A stretch of DNA of 5,217 nt from Verrucomicrobiales bacterium (GTDB lineage Bacteria; Verrucomicrobiota; Verrucomicrobiia; Limisphaerales; J093): positions 1-5,217 of the forward strand of contig JACKPV010000010.1 of assembly GCA_024233305.1 (NCBI GenBank), in the 5' to 3' direction. The position numbers and the translations under genes were made by a program. The notes beneath the pieces were generated by a model. That model made no database searches. It was not told the DNA's origin and was given only the letters and a program-made list of their open reading frames with translations. Numbering within the stretch: the first letter of the stretch is position 1; the number at the start of each line of letters is the position of its first letter. Below, piece after piece: positions 1 through 5,217 of the stretch.

Positions 1-162
1 CGTACTATGACTCCCCAACGATCTACGGCACAACTCTCCAGATAAGCCGGTCGCAAGGCGGATTCGAGCATCCGGGTGGCACGGTTGTTGGCCGCGGCGG
101 AGTGCCCTGAGATCAGGTTCGGGGGATGCGCCGACCCGCCGGGGCTCGACAATCCAGCGATT

Positions 163-176
163 GCCGGCCACCCGGC
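163..176. repeat. Short perfect inverted repeat (GCCGG/CCGGC)
   Basis: Five-base arms GCCGG (163-167) and CCGGC (172-176) flank a four-base loop, CCAC on the plus strand. This would form a tight GC hairpin about 100 bases past the response-regulator stop. No T-tract follows on either strand, so it is not a canonical terminator. Short GC palindromes are common by chance in DNA of this composition. Confidence 0.25.
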
Positions 177-222
177 TCAACCTCGTGGGGTTCTTGCCCT
201 CGTGCCTCCACGTGCCCAGGTC

Positions 223-250
223 CCACGCTCGCCGCCGCCAAGTGGCGTGG
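223..250 (-). repeat. Inverted repeat just downstream of the response regulator
   Basis: Six-base arms CCACGC (223-228) and GCGTGG (245-250) enclose a 16-base loop rich in GCC/GGC. The repeat starts about 25 bases past the regulator's stop codon on the minus strand, where an operon end or RNA 3' stabiliser would sit. There is no T-run, so Rho-independent termination is not supported. It may simply be a chance palindrome. Confidence 0.25.
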
Positions 251-274
251 AGATTGCCTCGGTGACACCCACGA

Positions 275-919
275 TCACTTCTGCCGCCCCAGGAACTTCG
301 CCACGGCGCCCGCCCGGGACCGGACATGGAACTTGTCGTAGATGTTGCGCAGATGGGTTTCCACGGTGGCCGTTGCGATTCCCAAGGCCTGGGCCACTTC
401 CTTGCCCCGGTAGCCCCGCGCGATCAGGCTCAGAATCTCCTCCTCCCGCGCGGTCAGATTCTCGTCCTCTCGCGCCACCCGGCCCTGGCGGTGAAAGGAC
501 TGCACCAGCATCCGGGCAATCTGGCTGGACATCGGGGAGCCGCCCCGGTGCACCTCCTCAATCGCCGCAAGGATGCCGGCGGGAGGCACGTTCTTCACCA
601 GGTAGCCCGTCGCTCCCGCCGCCAGCGAATCGAACACGCGCTGGCTGTCGGCCTCGATCGTGAGCATCACAATTTGCAGTCCCGGGTCCCGCTCCTTGAG
701 TCGCTGGACACACTCGACACCGGATCGTCCGGGCAGATTGATATCCATCAGGACCACATCGGTTTCGTCCCGGCGAATGCGTCTCAACGCCTCCTCCGCC
801 GTGCCGCAGGCACAGACGCACTGGAAACCGGGAGTGCCATTGAGAATGGCGGCCAGTCCCTCCCGCACGGAGGCGGTATCCTCCACGATGGCAACCCGGA
901 TGTTCAACGGGGGATTCAC
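275..919 (-). CDS. NarL/LuxR-family two-component response regulator
   Basis: This is a 214-residue DNA-binding response regulator and the probable partner of the kinase encoded just upstream. The receiver domain spans about residues 7-125. It has the acidic pair Glu13/Asp14, phosphoacceptor Asp59 (in VVLMDINLPG), Thr87, the switch aromatic Tyr106 and Lys109 (GYLVK). A linker leads to a LuxR-type helix-turn-helix at about 153-210, with LTAREEEIL and recognition-helix text ATVETHLRNIYDKFHVRSR. Length and layout are normal for the NarL family. The start is GTG: an in-frame TAG lies only four codons upstream and the first beta strand (IRVAIVED) begins at residue 7, so little else fits. No Shine-Dalgarno motif precedes it. 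The kinase stop is only 12 bases upstream, so translation is probably coupled to the kinase. The regulated genes are unknown; none is obvious in the window. Confidence 0.95.
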   Translation of the reverse strand: MNPPLNIRVAIVEDTASVREGLAAILNGTPGFQCVCACGTAEEALRRIRRDETDVVLMDINLPGRSGVECVQRLKERDPGLQIVMLTIEADSQRVFDSLAAGATGYLVKNVPPAGILAAIEEVHRGGSPMSSQIARMLVQSFHRQGRVAREDENLTAREEEILSLIARGYRGKEVAQALGIATATVETHLRNIYDKFHVRSRAGAVAKFLGRQK

Positions 920-931
920 AGGATTGTCAGG

Positions 932-3900
932 CTAGGTCTCCGGTCTCAAAGGAAGCCGAAGGGTGATCTGCGTGCCAAGCCCAAGCCGGCTCTCGAGGGA
1001 AACGCGTCCCCCGAGCGAGGTCACGCGACGGCGCATGTTGGCCAAGCCGTGACCGCCCCGCAATCCTGGCGACCCGTCTTGGTAGCGGTCAGCAGCCTCA
1101 CCTTCCCCGGCGGGAACACCGGGTGCCGGTTCAGGGAACCCGCGGCCATTGTCGGCAATCCCCAACTGCAGTTGATGGTCGGTGATCTCCATCCGGATGT
1201 GCACTTCGGTGGCAAGCGCATGACGCGCCACATTGTTCAGTGCCTCCTTCACCACCAGCAGGAGGTGGTGCCGTACCTCCGCCGAAAGCGAATGGTCGGG
1301 CAACTGCTCCGGCAGATCCAACCGGCACCGCAGGCCCGCCGCTCCGAGGAACTCCTCCGCGTAGCCACAAACGTGCGAACAGAAGCTCTCAAGCCGGTCG
1401 CATTGCGGGTTCAGTGACCACACGACCTCGCGCAGCTGTCCCACCAGGGCCCGGACAGCCCCGGCGGTCTTCTGGAGGTGATCCCGGGCGAACTCCGGAT
1501 CTGCCAGTTGCCGGTGCGCAACCTCGATTTGCAGGGCCACCCCGGTGAGGTTCGCCCCGAGATCATCGTGCAGATCCTTCGCAATCCGATTGCGTTCCTC
1601 CTGCAACGCCCGCGTCTTTTCCAACTCGCGCAGGCATCGTCTGGACCGCAATCGGCGGAGGTGCCACCCGCCCAACGTCGAGGCACAGAGCGCGACCGCC
1701 AGAGTGCGGAACCGCCACGTTTGATAGAAGAAAGGCGCCAGCGAGAAGGCGAACGTCGCCGGTGCCTCGCTCCAGGTGCCGTGGCGGTTGCACGCTTCGA
1801 CGAGGAACCGGTAATCGCCCGGACGCAGGTTTGTGTAAAGGGCCGTGCGTCGGGTGCAGGCCTCGTGCCACGCGCTCTCGTGCCCTTCGAGCCGGTAGCG
1901 AAACCGGGCCCGTTCGGAACCCACGAACGTATTCGCGGTGTAACGGATTTCCAGCACGCGCGCCCGGCCCGGCGACAGGCGCAAGAATGTGCACGCATCG
2001 TCGCCGTTCATCGCAGAGTTCTGCCGTCTTCGGATTCCGGACTTCGGATTTGTTTCGGAATTCGGGCTTCGGATTTCGGATTTCACCAGGCCTCCGTCCT
2101 TGAACACAGTTTCATCATCCACCCGAACCTCCTCGATCACCACGCCGGGCGGCACCTCGTTGTCCCGGAGCTTCTCCGGCTCCACGATGACCACGCCCCG
2201 CGTCGTGGGAAACCAGAACTCCCAGTTCGGCAGGGCAGCCGCGTTGGGCTGCTGATCCCCATTCCCTTCGGCACTGGCCATGCCGTCGGCCTCGCCGTAG
2301 TTCACGCAGGTCAGCAGGGCCAGCCGGCCGTCGGCAACGGTGTTCAGATCCGCCTTCTTCATCCGCCAGATGCCACGATTGCAGAAGCTCCAGTAGCGAC
2401 CCATCCGATCCTCCAACAGGCAATACGCCAGGTTGTCGTAGAGCCCCTGCTCCGCGGTGACGGAGCGGACTTCATCTCCGCGAATGCGGTTCAGCCCCCT
2501 CGGCGTCCCGACCCAGACCGTACCGTCGGACTCGGCGCGCAACGGCCAGGCCTCATCACTCAGCAGTCCGTCCTGTATCGTGTAGGCGCGAAACCGGCCC
2601 TCGTGAAACCGGTTGACCCCGCCGCGTTCAGTGCCCGCCCAAATGCTCCCATCCGGCCCCTCCACCAAACCGAACACAAACGGGTCGGACAAGCCGTCGT
2701 CCACCGTCCAGAGTCGGAACTCACCGTTGAACCACTCCAACACGCCACTGGGCGTGCCGAACCAAAGCGCGCCCCGGCGATCCTCGATCATCGAGGAAAT
2801 CAACGGTCGTCCCTCCCCGACCAGATGCGGGATCTCCACCGGCTCGAACACCCCCTCCCGAAGCGTCCACAATCCCCGGTCCAGACCGGCCCACACTCCG
2901 CCACTACGGTCCTCGAGCACCATGCGGGTGCGCAGCGTGTAGCCGTCGGGCACGCGCACCGTGGTGTTCGTGTAGACCGTGAACTCGCCCTGCTGAAACC
3001 GCACCAAACCGTAGGGGGTTGCCATCCAGACCTTGCCGTCCCTGCCAGGGGACACCGAATAGACCTCGTCCTCCGTCGAATACGATCCGGTCAAGAGGCT
3101 CAACAGATGACGCGGCTGCAGGCGGGCCAGCCCCCCGCTCCCCATCCCCACCCAGAGATTGCCCTCCCGATCGGGCAACAGACAGCGCACGTCATCCGGA
3201 TTGGCGAGGCCGGTCGAACGATCGAAGCTGCTGAAACTCCCCCCGGCGAATCGATGCAGCTGGACTGGTCCGCGCGAGGCGATCCAGAGGTTGCCTCCCG
3301 CATCCTCGCACAGAGCTTTGACCGGTTGATCCCCCCAGGCTGTGGTGGCGGGGAAGTGCGTCAACCGCCCATCCTCCCAGCACAGCAACTCCCCCGGCCG
3401 CCCCAGCCACAGCCGGCCGGCCCGATCCTCGATCAGCGCCCCGACGTCCAGGGGAGTCACCCCGGTCAGATCGGCGAGGAGTTTCAACTCACCGGAAGCG
3501 GGATCCAAACGCTGCCACCGCGGCACCTGCCCCGCGAAGTAGGTGATCAGCACCCACAGCCGTCCCCGCGAGTCACTCAAGACACGTTCGATCTCGGGCG
3601 GCGAGCCGTGGTAGTCATCGGCAAAACTCCTCAAGCCAAGCTGCCAGTCCACCTGACTGGCCTTCAGCCGGAAAAGCCCGTCCACGCGCGCCACCCAGAG
3701 CGCAGCATCCGGGGTGACGCAGATGTCCTGGATGGCACCGGAAAACGGACACCCATCCAGCGCCACCGACTCAAAACGCCCCTGACTGAGGCAAACCACT
3801 CCCTGACGCGAGGCCAGCCACAACCGTCCCCCGGCATCCTCCGCCAGGCTGCGCACATCGAGCGCGTCGGTGGCCACCTTGGCCAGGTTATCGGCGAACG

Positions 3901-4141
3901 AGGTGAAACGGACGCCATCAAAGCGGGCGAGCCCATACCGGGTCCCAACCCAGAGATACCCATCACGCCCCTGCAGCGCACAAGTGACCGTGTTCTGCGG
4001 CAGGCCCGCCTCCGTCGTCCAGCCGCTGGCGCCATACTGCCCGTCCGTCAGCAAGCCGGGCGAAACGGCCGTCCCGACCTGCCCCACCCCAACCAGGTTC
4101 AGGCTCGCCAAGAGACACAAAATGGACGCTCGCGTGATCAC
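932..4141 (-). CDS. Double beta-propeller (Reg_prop/Y_Y_Y) sensor histidine kinase
   Basis: This is a 1069-residue membrane sensor kinase. The order is: signal-peptide-like N terminus (hydrophobic ILCLLASLNLVGVG, about residues 7-20); about 14 propeller blades (40-655) with signatures such as GYLWVGT, GRLWLG and GSIWAGT, consistent with two seven-bladed propellers; Y_Y_Y domain (about 665-800, RARFRYRLEGHESAW); one membrane helix (about 810-829); coiled linker; HisKA_3 with His858 in DLHDDLG; and HATPase_c with N-box KEALNNVARHA (966-976), DNGRGF (997-1002) and GGHGL (1029-1033). Propellers and Y_Y_Y should lie outside the cytoplasm and bind a ligand; in Bacteroides relatives these are often glycans, but here the ligand is unknown. 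There is no fused receiver, so phosphate should go to the adjacent regulator. The open frame extends to 5026, but that part is antisense to the toxin genes. GTG at 4141 gives a sensible signal peptide. An ATG at 4261 would add 40 residues, giving 1109. A repeat-derived segment occupies residues 686-705. Confidence 0.93.
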   Translation of the reverse strand: MITRASILCLLASLNLVGVGQVGTAVSPGLLTDGQYGASGWTTEAGLPQNTVTCALQGRDGYLWVGTRYGLARFDGVRFTSFADNLAKVATDALDVRSLAEDAGGRLWLASRQGVVCLSQGRFESVALDGCPFSGAIQDICVTPDAALWVARVDGLFRLKASQVDWQLGLRSFADDYHGSPPEIERVLSDSRGRLWVLITYFAGQVPRWQRLDPASGELKLLADLTGVTPLDVGALIEDRAGRLWLGRPGELLCWEDGRLTHFPATTAWGDQPVKALCEDAGGNLWIASRGPVQLHRFAGGSFSSFDRSTGLANPDDVRCLLPDREGNLWVGMGSGGLARLQPRHLLSLLTGSYSTEDEVYSVSPGRDGKVWMATPYGLVRFQQGEFTVYTNTTVRVPDGYTLRTRMVLEDRSGGVWAGLDRGLWTLREGVFEPVEIPHLVGEGRPLISSMIEDRRGALWFGTPSGVLEWFNGEFRLWTVDDGLSDPFVFGLVEGPDGSIWAGTERGGVNRFHEGRFRAYTIQDGLLSDEAWPLRAESDGTVWVGTPRGLNRIRGDEVRSVTAEQGLYDNLAYCLLEDRMGRYWSFCNRGIWRMKKADLNTVADGRLALLTCVNYGEADGMASAEGNGDQQPNAAALPNWEFWFPTTRGVVIVEPEKLRDNEVPPGVVIEEVRVDDETVFKDGGLVKSEIRSPNSETNPKSGIRRRQNSAMNGDDACTFLRLSPGRARVLEIRYTANTFVGSERARFRYRLEGHESAWHEACTRRTALYTNLRPGDYRFLVEACNRHGTWSEAPATFAFSLAPFFYQTWRFRTLAVALCASTLGGWHLRRLRSRRCLRELEKTRALQEERNRIAKDLHDDLGANLTGVALQIEVAHRQLADPEFARDHLQKTAGAVRALVGQLREVVWSLNPQCDRLESFCSHVCGYAEEFLGAAGLRCRLDLPEQLPDHSLSAEVRHHLLLVVKEALNNVARHALATEVHIRMEITDHQLQLGIADNGRGFPEPAPGVPAGEGEAADRYQDGSPGLRGGHGLANMRRRVTSLGGRVSLESRLGLGTQITLRLPLRPET
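2029..2084 (-). repeat. Degenerate heptanucleotide tandem repeat inside the kinase gene
   Basis: On the plus strand, units of TTCGGAT begin at 2029, 2036 (TCCGGAC) and 2043. After a four-base interruption (TTGT, 2050-2053) they resume at 2054 (TTCGGAA), 2061 (TTCGGGC), 2068 and 2075, ending with a partial TTC. Because seven is not a multiple of three, the array cycles through all reading frames. The coding strand reads ATCCGAA and yields a heptapeptide-like pattern (KSEIRSPNSETNPKSGIRR, residues about 687-705). The unit has no stop codon in any of its six frames, so the array can enter a gene without ending it. It falls between the first Y_Y_Y-region strand (VVIEEVRVDDETVF) and the next one (LRLSPGRARVLEIRY), where a loop is expected. 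I know similar TTCGGAT-type arrays as intergenic low-complexity repeats in several bacterial groups; that is recollection, not a search. Confidence 0.85.
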
Positions 4142-4314
4142 CGTAATGTGACGGAAAGGCTCGTTGGCACGGGTCCCTTTGTCATCAAGAAACACCCGGC
4201 AAATCAACTTTACGCGGTACGTAATCGAACCTAGCTTTGCCCACGTGAGTGAAATCGCCATCCCAGTCGTGGACGCGGCCAAAGATTTCCTGGGACTGTT
4301 GGACCGCATTTGAC
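4142..4314. promoter_or_regulatory. Divergent intergenic region between kinase and toxin-antitoxin genes
   Basis: This 173-base gap separates the kinase start (minus strand) from the antitoxin start (plus strand), so promoters for both transcripts should lie here. I could not assign confident -10/-35 boxes on either strand. Neither flanking gene has a strong Shine-Dalgarno motif next to its chosen start. Both genes have possible upstream in-frame starts within the gap (kinase ATG at 4261, antitoxin GTG at 4249), so the true non-coding length could be shorter. It contains a 15-base palindrome, annotated separately. Confidence 0.55.
4210..4224. promoter_or_regulatory. Candidate operator palindrome TTACG-N5-CGTAA
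   Basis: Perfect five-base arms TTACG (4210-4214) and CGTAA (4220-4224) flank CGGTA. The site is 90 bases before the antitoxin start and 68 bases before the kinase start, in the shared promoter region. Type II toxin-antitoxin complexes usually repress their own promoter through such dyads, and NarL-type dimers also bind short inverted repeats, so either could be the ligand. The arms are short and only one copy was found, so chance is a real alternative. Confidence 0.3.
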
Positions 4315-4533
4315 ATGAACACGCTCGAAGCCACCGTTGAAGAACTGAAGAGCCTGCCTCCCGCCAAACTGGAAGTGGCGCTGAATTACATCCACGGTCT
4401 GACGGCGGCCTCGGTCCGCGAACGCCGACAGGCACTGGAAAAAGCCTTCGGTTCGCTGACACCCGCTGAGGCCGAGGAAATGGAACGCGCCATCGCCGCC
4501 AACTGCGAAGGGATAGATGCCAGCCAGTGGTGA
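4315..4533 (+). CDS. Putative antitoxin of a VapBC-type pair
   Basis: This is a 72-residue, mostly charged, probably helical protein encoded immediately before and overlapping the VapC-like toxin, so the role is inferred mainly from position. The N-terminal part (VEELKSLPPAKLEVALNYIH) resembles small antitoxins with an LP-x-x-KL-x-x-V-x-x-YI pattern. The C-terminal part is acidic and ends in Trp (CEGIDASQW), as in many partners that wrap around PIN toxins. I see no clear ribbon-helix-helix, AbrB or Phd DNA-binding motif, so whether it represses its own promoter is open. ATG at 4315 is chosen because the upstream in-frame GTG at 4249 would add 22 residues (WTRPKISWDCWTAF and neighbours) that look like untranslated sequence. 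Its last 17 bases are shared with the toxin gene. By family analogy it would bind and neutralise the toxin in the cytoplasm. Confidence 0.75.
   Translation: MNTLEATVEELKSLPPAKLEVALNYIHGLTAASVRERRQALEKAFGSLTPAEAEEMERAIAANCEGIDASQW
4507..4512 (+). promoter_or_regulatory. Ribosome binding site for the toxin gene
   Basis: GAAGGG lies four bases before the ATG at 4517, inside the antitoxin coding sequence. The spacing is short, but the motif is the best Shine-Dalgarno match near any start in the window. It favours the ATG at 4517 as the toxin start, and with it the 17-base overlap that would couple toxin translation to the antitoxin. Confidence 0.45.
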
Positions 4534-4912
4534 CATCCTGCTGGACAGTTCGGTCGTCATTCCCTTTCTCAAGGGCGACGTGACGTTGCGCGCCAATTTC
4601 CTTGCCAGCCAATCGCTTTATCTGCCGCAGACCGTCCTCGGCGAACTCTATTGCGGCGCCCACCTTTCGAGCCAGCCGGCCAAAAGCATCGCGCAAATCG
4701 AGAATTTCCTGGCCGGTGTGATCCTCCTTTCGCCCGGCGCAGTCACGGCTGAGCATTACGGACGCATCCGCGCCCAACTGGCCCGAGCGGGAACGCCCAT
4801 CCCGGAAAATGACATCTGGATTGCCGCCCTCGCCCTGGAACATCAATTGCCCTTGGCGGCTCGCGATGCTCACTTTGACTTCGTCGCTGGCTTGCAGGTC
4901 AAGAAGTGGTAG
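4517..4912 (+). CDS. VapC-type PIN-domain ribonuclease toxin
   Basis: This 131-residue PIN-domain protein has the usual length for VapC toxins. These cleave RNA with a metal-dependent acidic active site; characterised members cut tRNA or rRNA and stop translation. The expected acidic residues are present: Asp10 (ILLDSSVVI), Glu43 (TVLGELYCG), Asp99 (IPENDIWIAA) and Asp117 (AARDAHFD), with Asp121 nearby. The IPENDIWIAA block is particularly typical of VapC. No residue looks lost and the frame is intact, so the toxin should be active. The start at 4517 is preceded by GAAGGG and overlaps the antitoxin end by 17 bases, the classic order of antitoxin first, toxin second. Regulation is probably by the antitoxin-toxin complex on the upstream promoter. 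The RNA target cannot be read from sequence. No terminator is evident after the TAG. Confidence 0.9.
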   Translation: MPASGDILLDSSVVIPFLKGDVTLRANFLASQSLYLPQTVLGELYCGAHLSSQPAKSIAQIENFLAGVILLSPGAVTAEHYGRIRAQLARAGTPIPENDIWIAALALEHQLPLAARDAHFDFVAGLQVKKW

Positions 4913-5217
4913 TGCGGTTTGGCCTCGCTCATCACCCATCGGTTCGATTGCCAACGTGCGCCACGGAATCCGCCGGTTACGCAGCGCAGACGGCCTCTTC
5001 TTGAATGCCGGCGTCGAGCAGTTCATTCGGTCGCAGGTCGGAGGGCAAACGGCTTTCGTAGCAGCTCGAGGGAGGAGGCTCTGCGTCCTGGCGGCTTGGC
5101 ATTGACTAGCCCGACTTCCGCTGTTCGACCGCAGAAAGGACGATTTTCGGGGGCTATGGATGCGTAAGTTGTTGGCAATGTGGCCATCGGGTTTTGGAAG
5201 AGGGCTGTAGTGCAGAC
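4913..5217. other. Right flank without a confident gene
   Basis: No gene is supported in these 305 bases. A minus-strand frame is open from the window edge to a TGA at 5023-5025; its only ATG, at 5187, would give 54 residues (including PPGRRASSLELLRKPFALRP) of no recognised family. Plus-strand frames here are also open for long stretches (for example SSREEALRPGGLALTSP, ending at a TAA at 5165-5167). Open frames on both strands over the same bases suggest composition or a dispersed non-coding repeat rather than a gene. A weak AGGA-N9-TCCT dyad lies within the stretch around 5070-5090. No T-tract terminator for the toxin operon was found. Confidence 0.5.

Larger units (their letters stand above)
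1..274. other. Left flank without a supported gene
   Basis: I cannot support a gene here. It lies downstream (3') of the minus-strand response regulator. A plus-strand frame is open from the window edge to a TGA at 108-110 (35 codons, ending GRGGVP). It could be the tail of a gene entering from the left, but I do not recognise it. A minus-strand frame is also open across most of the region (containing NPTRLSRVAGNRWIVEPRR) without a convincing start. Two short inverted repeats lie here (163-176 and 223-250). Neither is followed by a T-run, so no intrinsic terminator is evident. The region may be a spacer or the remnant of a dispersed element. Confidence 0.5.

Noticed and set aside
3..110. A 35-codon open tail entering from the left edge on the plus strand
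   Set aside because: It is too short to identify, and the complementary strand is equally open, so it could be chance.
326..1417. A 363-codon plus-strand open frame
   Set aside because: It is antisense to the response regulator and to the kinase C terminus, both of which have clear motifs. The antisense product resembles nothing.
2029..2084. Considered as a CRISPR array
   Set aside because: The units are seven bases with no spacers; this is a simple tandem repeat.
4141..4154. Inverted repeat CCGT-N6-ACGG just upstream of the kinase start
   Set aside because: Four-base arms are too weak to claim as an operator or a translation-control hairpin.
1478..4234. A 918-codon plus-strand open frame
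   Set aside because: It is antisense to the kinase. Its translation is rich in Arg, Gln, Pro and His with no domain, as expected from the complement of a GC-rich gene with strong codon bias.
4142..5026. A 295-residue N-terminal extension of the kinase frame
   Set aside because: Most of it lies antisense to the toxin and antitoxin genes, whose protein signatures are clear. The signal-peptide-like segment starts only at 4141.
4919..5167. An 82-codon plus-strand open frame after the toxin
   Set aside because: It has no ribosome binding site, domain or plausible composition. The opposite strand is also open over part of the same bases, so it is not supported as a gene.
5023..5187. A 54-codon minus-strand open frame starting with ATG
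   Set aside because: There is no recognised family and no ribosome binding site visible. It could be the tail of a gene entering from the right, but nothing beyond openness supports it.

Overview
The window is GC-rich and gene-dense, and carries a sensor kinase of a type common in Verrucomicrobiota and also known from Bacteroidota and Acidobacteria. The propeller wording (blades ending in LWVGT, GLARFDGVRF), the stand-alone NarL-type regulator and a PIN-domain toxin pair together make a verrucomicrobial chromosome my best guess. No taxonomic marker gene is present, so this is inference.

Layout. Positions 1-274 hold no gene I can support. A two-gene signalling operon on the minus strand then fills 275-4141. 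Read in its own direction it is a very large membrane sensor histidine kinase (4141 to 932; double seven-bladed propeller, Y_Y_Y domain, one membrane helix, HisKA_3 and HATPase). Twelve bases later comes a NarL/LuxR-family response regulator (919 to 275). Both appear to start with GTG. A 173-base divergent intergenic region (4142-4314) separates this operon from a plus-strand toxin-antitoxin pair: a 72-residue antitoxin (4315-4533) overlapping by 17 bases a 131-residue VapC-type PIN ribonuclease (4517-4912). Positions 4913-5217 hold no confident gene, although some reading frames there stay open to the window edge.

How the genes work together. The kinase should bind an unknown ligand outside the cytoplasm, autophosphorylate at His858 and pass the phosphate to Asp59 of the regulator, which then binds DNA through its C-terminal helix-turn-helix. 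No obvious target gene lies in the window, so the regulon is unknown. The VapC pair is probably an independent module that shares only the divergent promoter region.

The most unusual sequence is a degenerate heptanucleotide tandem repeat (2029-2084, unit TTCGGAT). It lies inside the kinase gene and is read in frame as a loop between the propellers and the Y_Y_Y core. I do not see a clearly new system here. The repeat insertion, the unexplained flanks and the divergent arrangement are the points worth checking.
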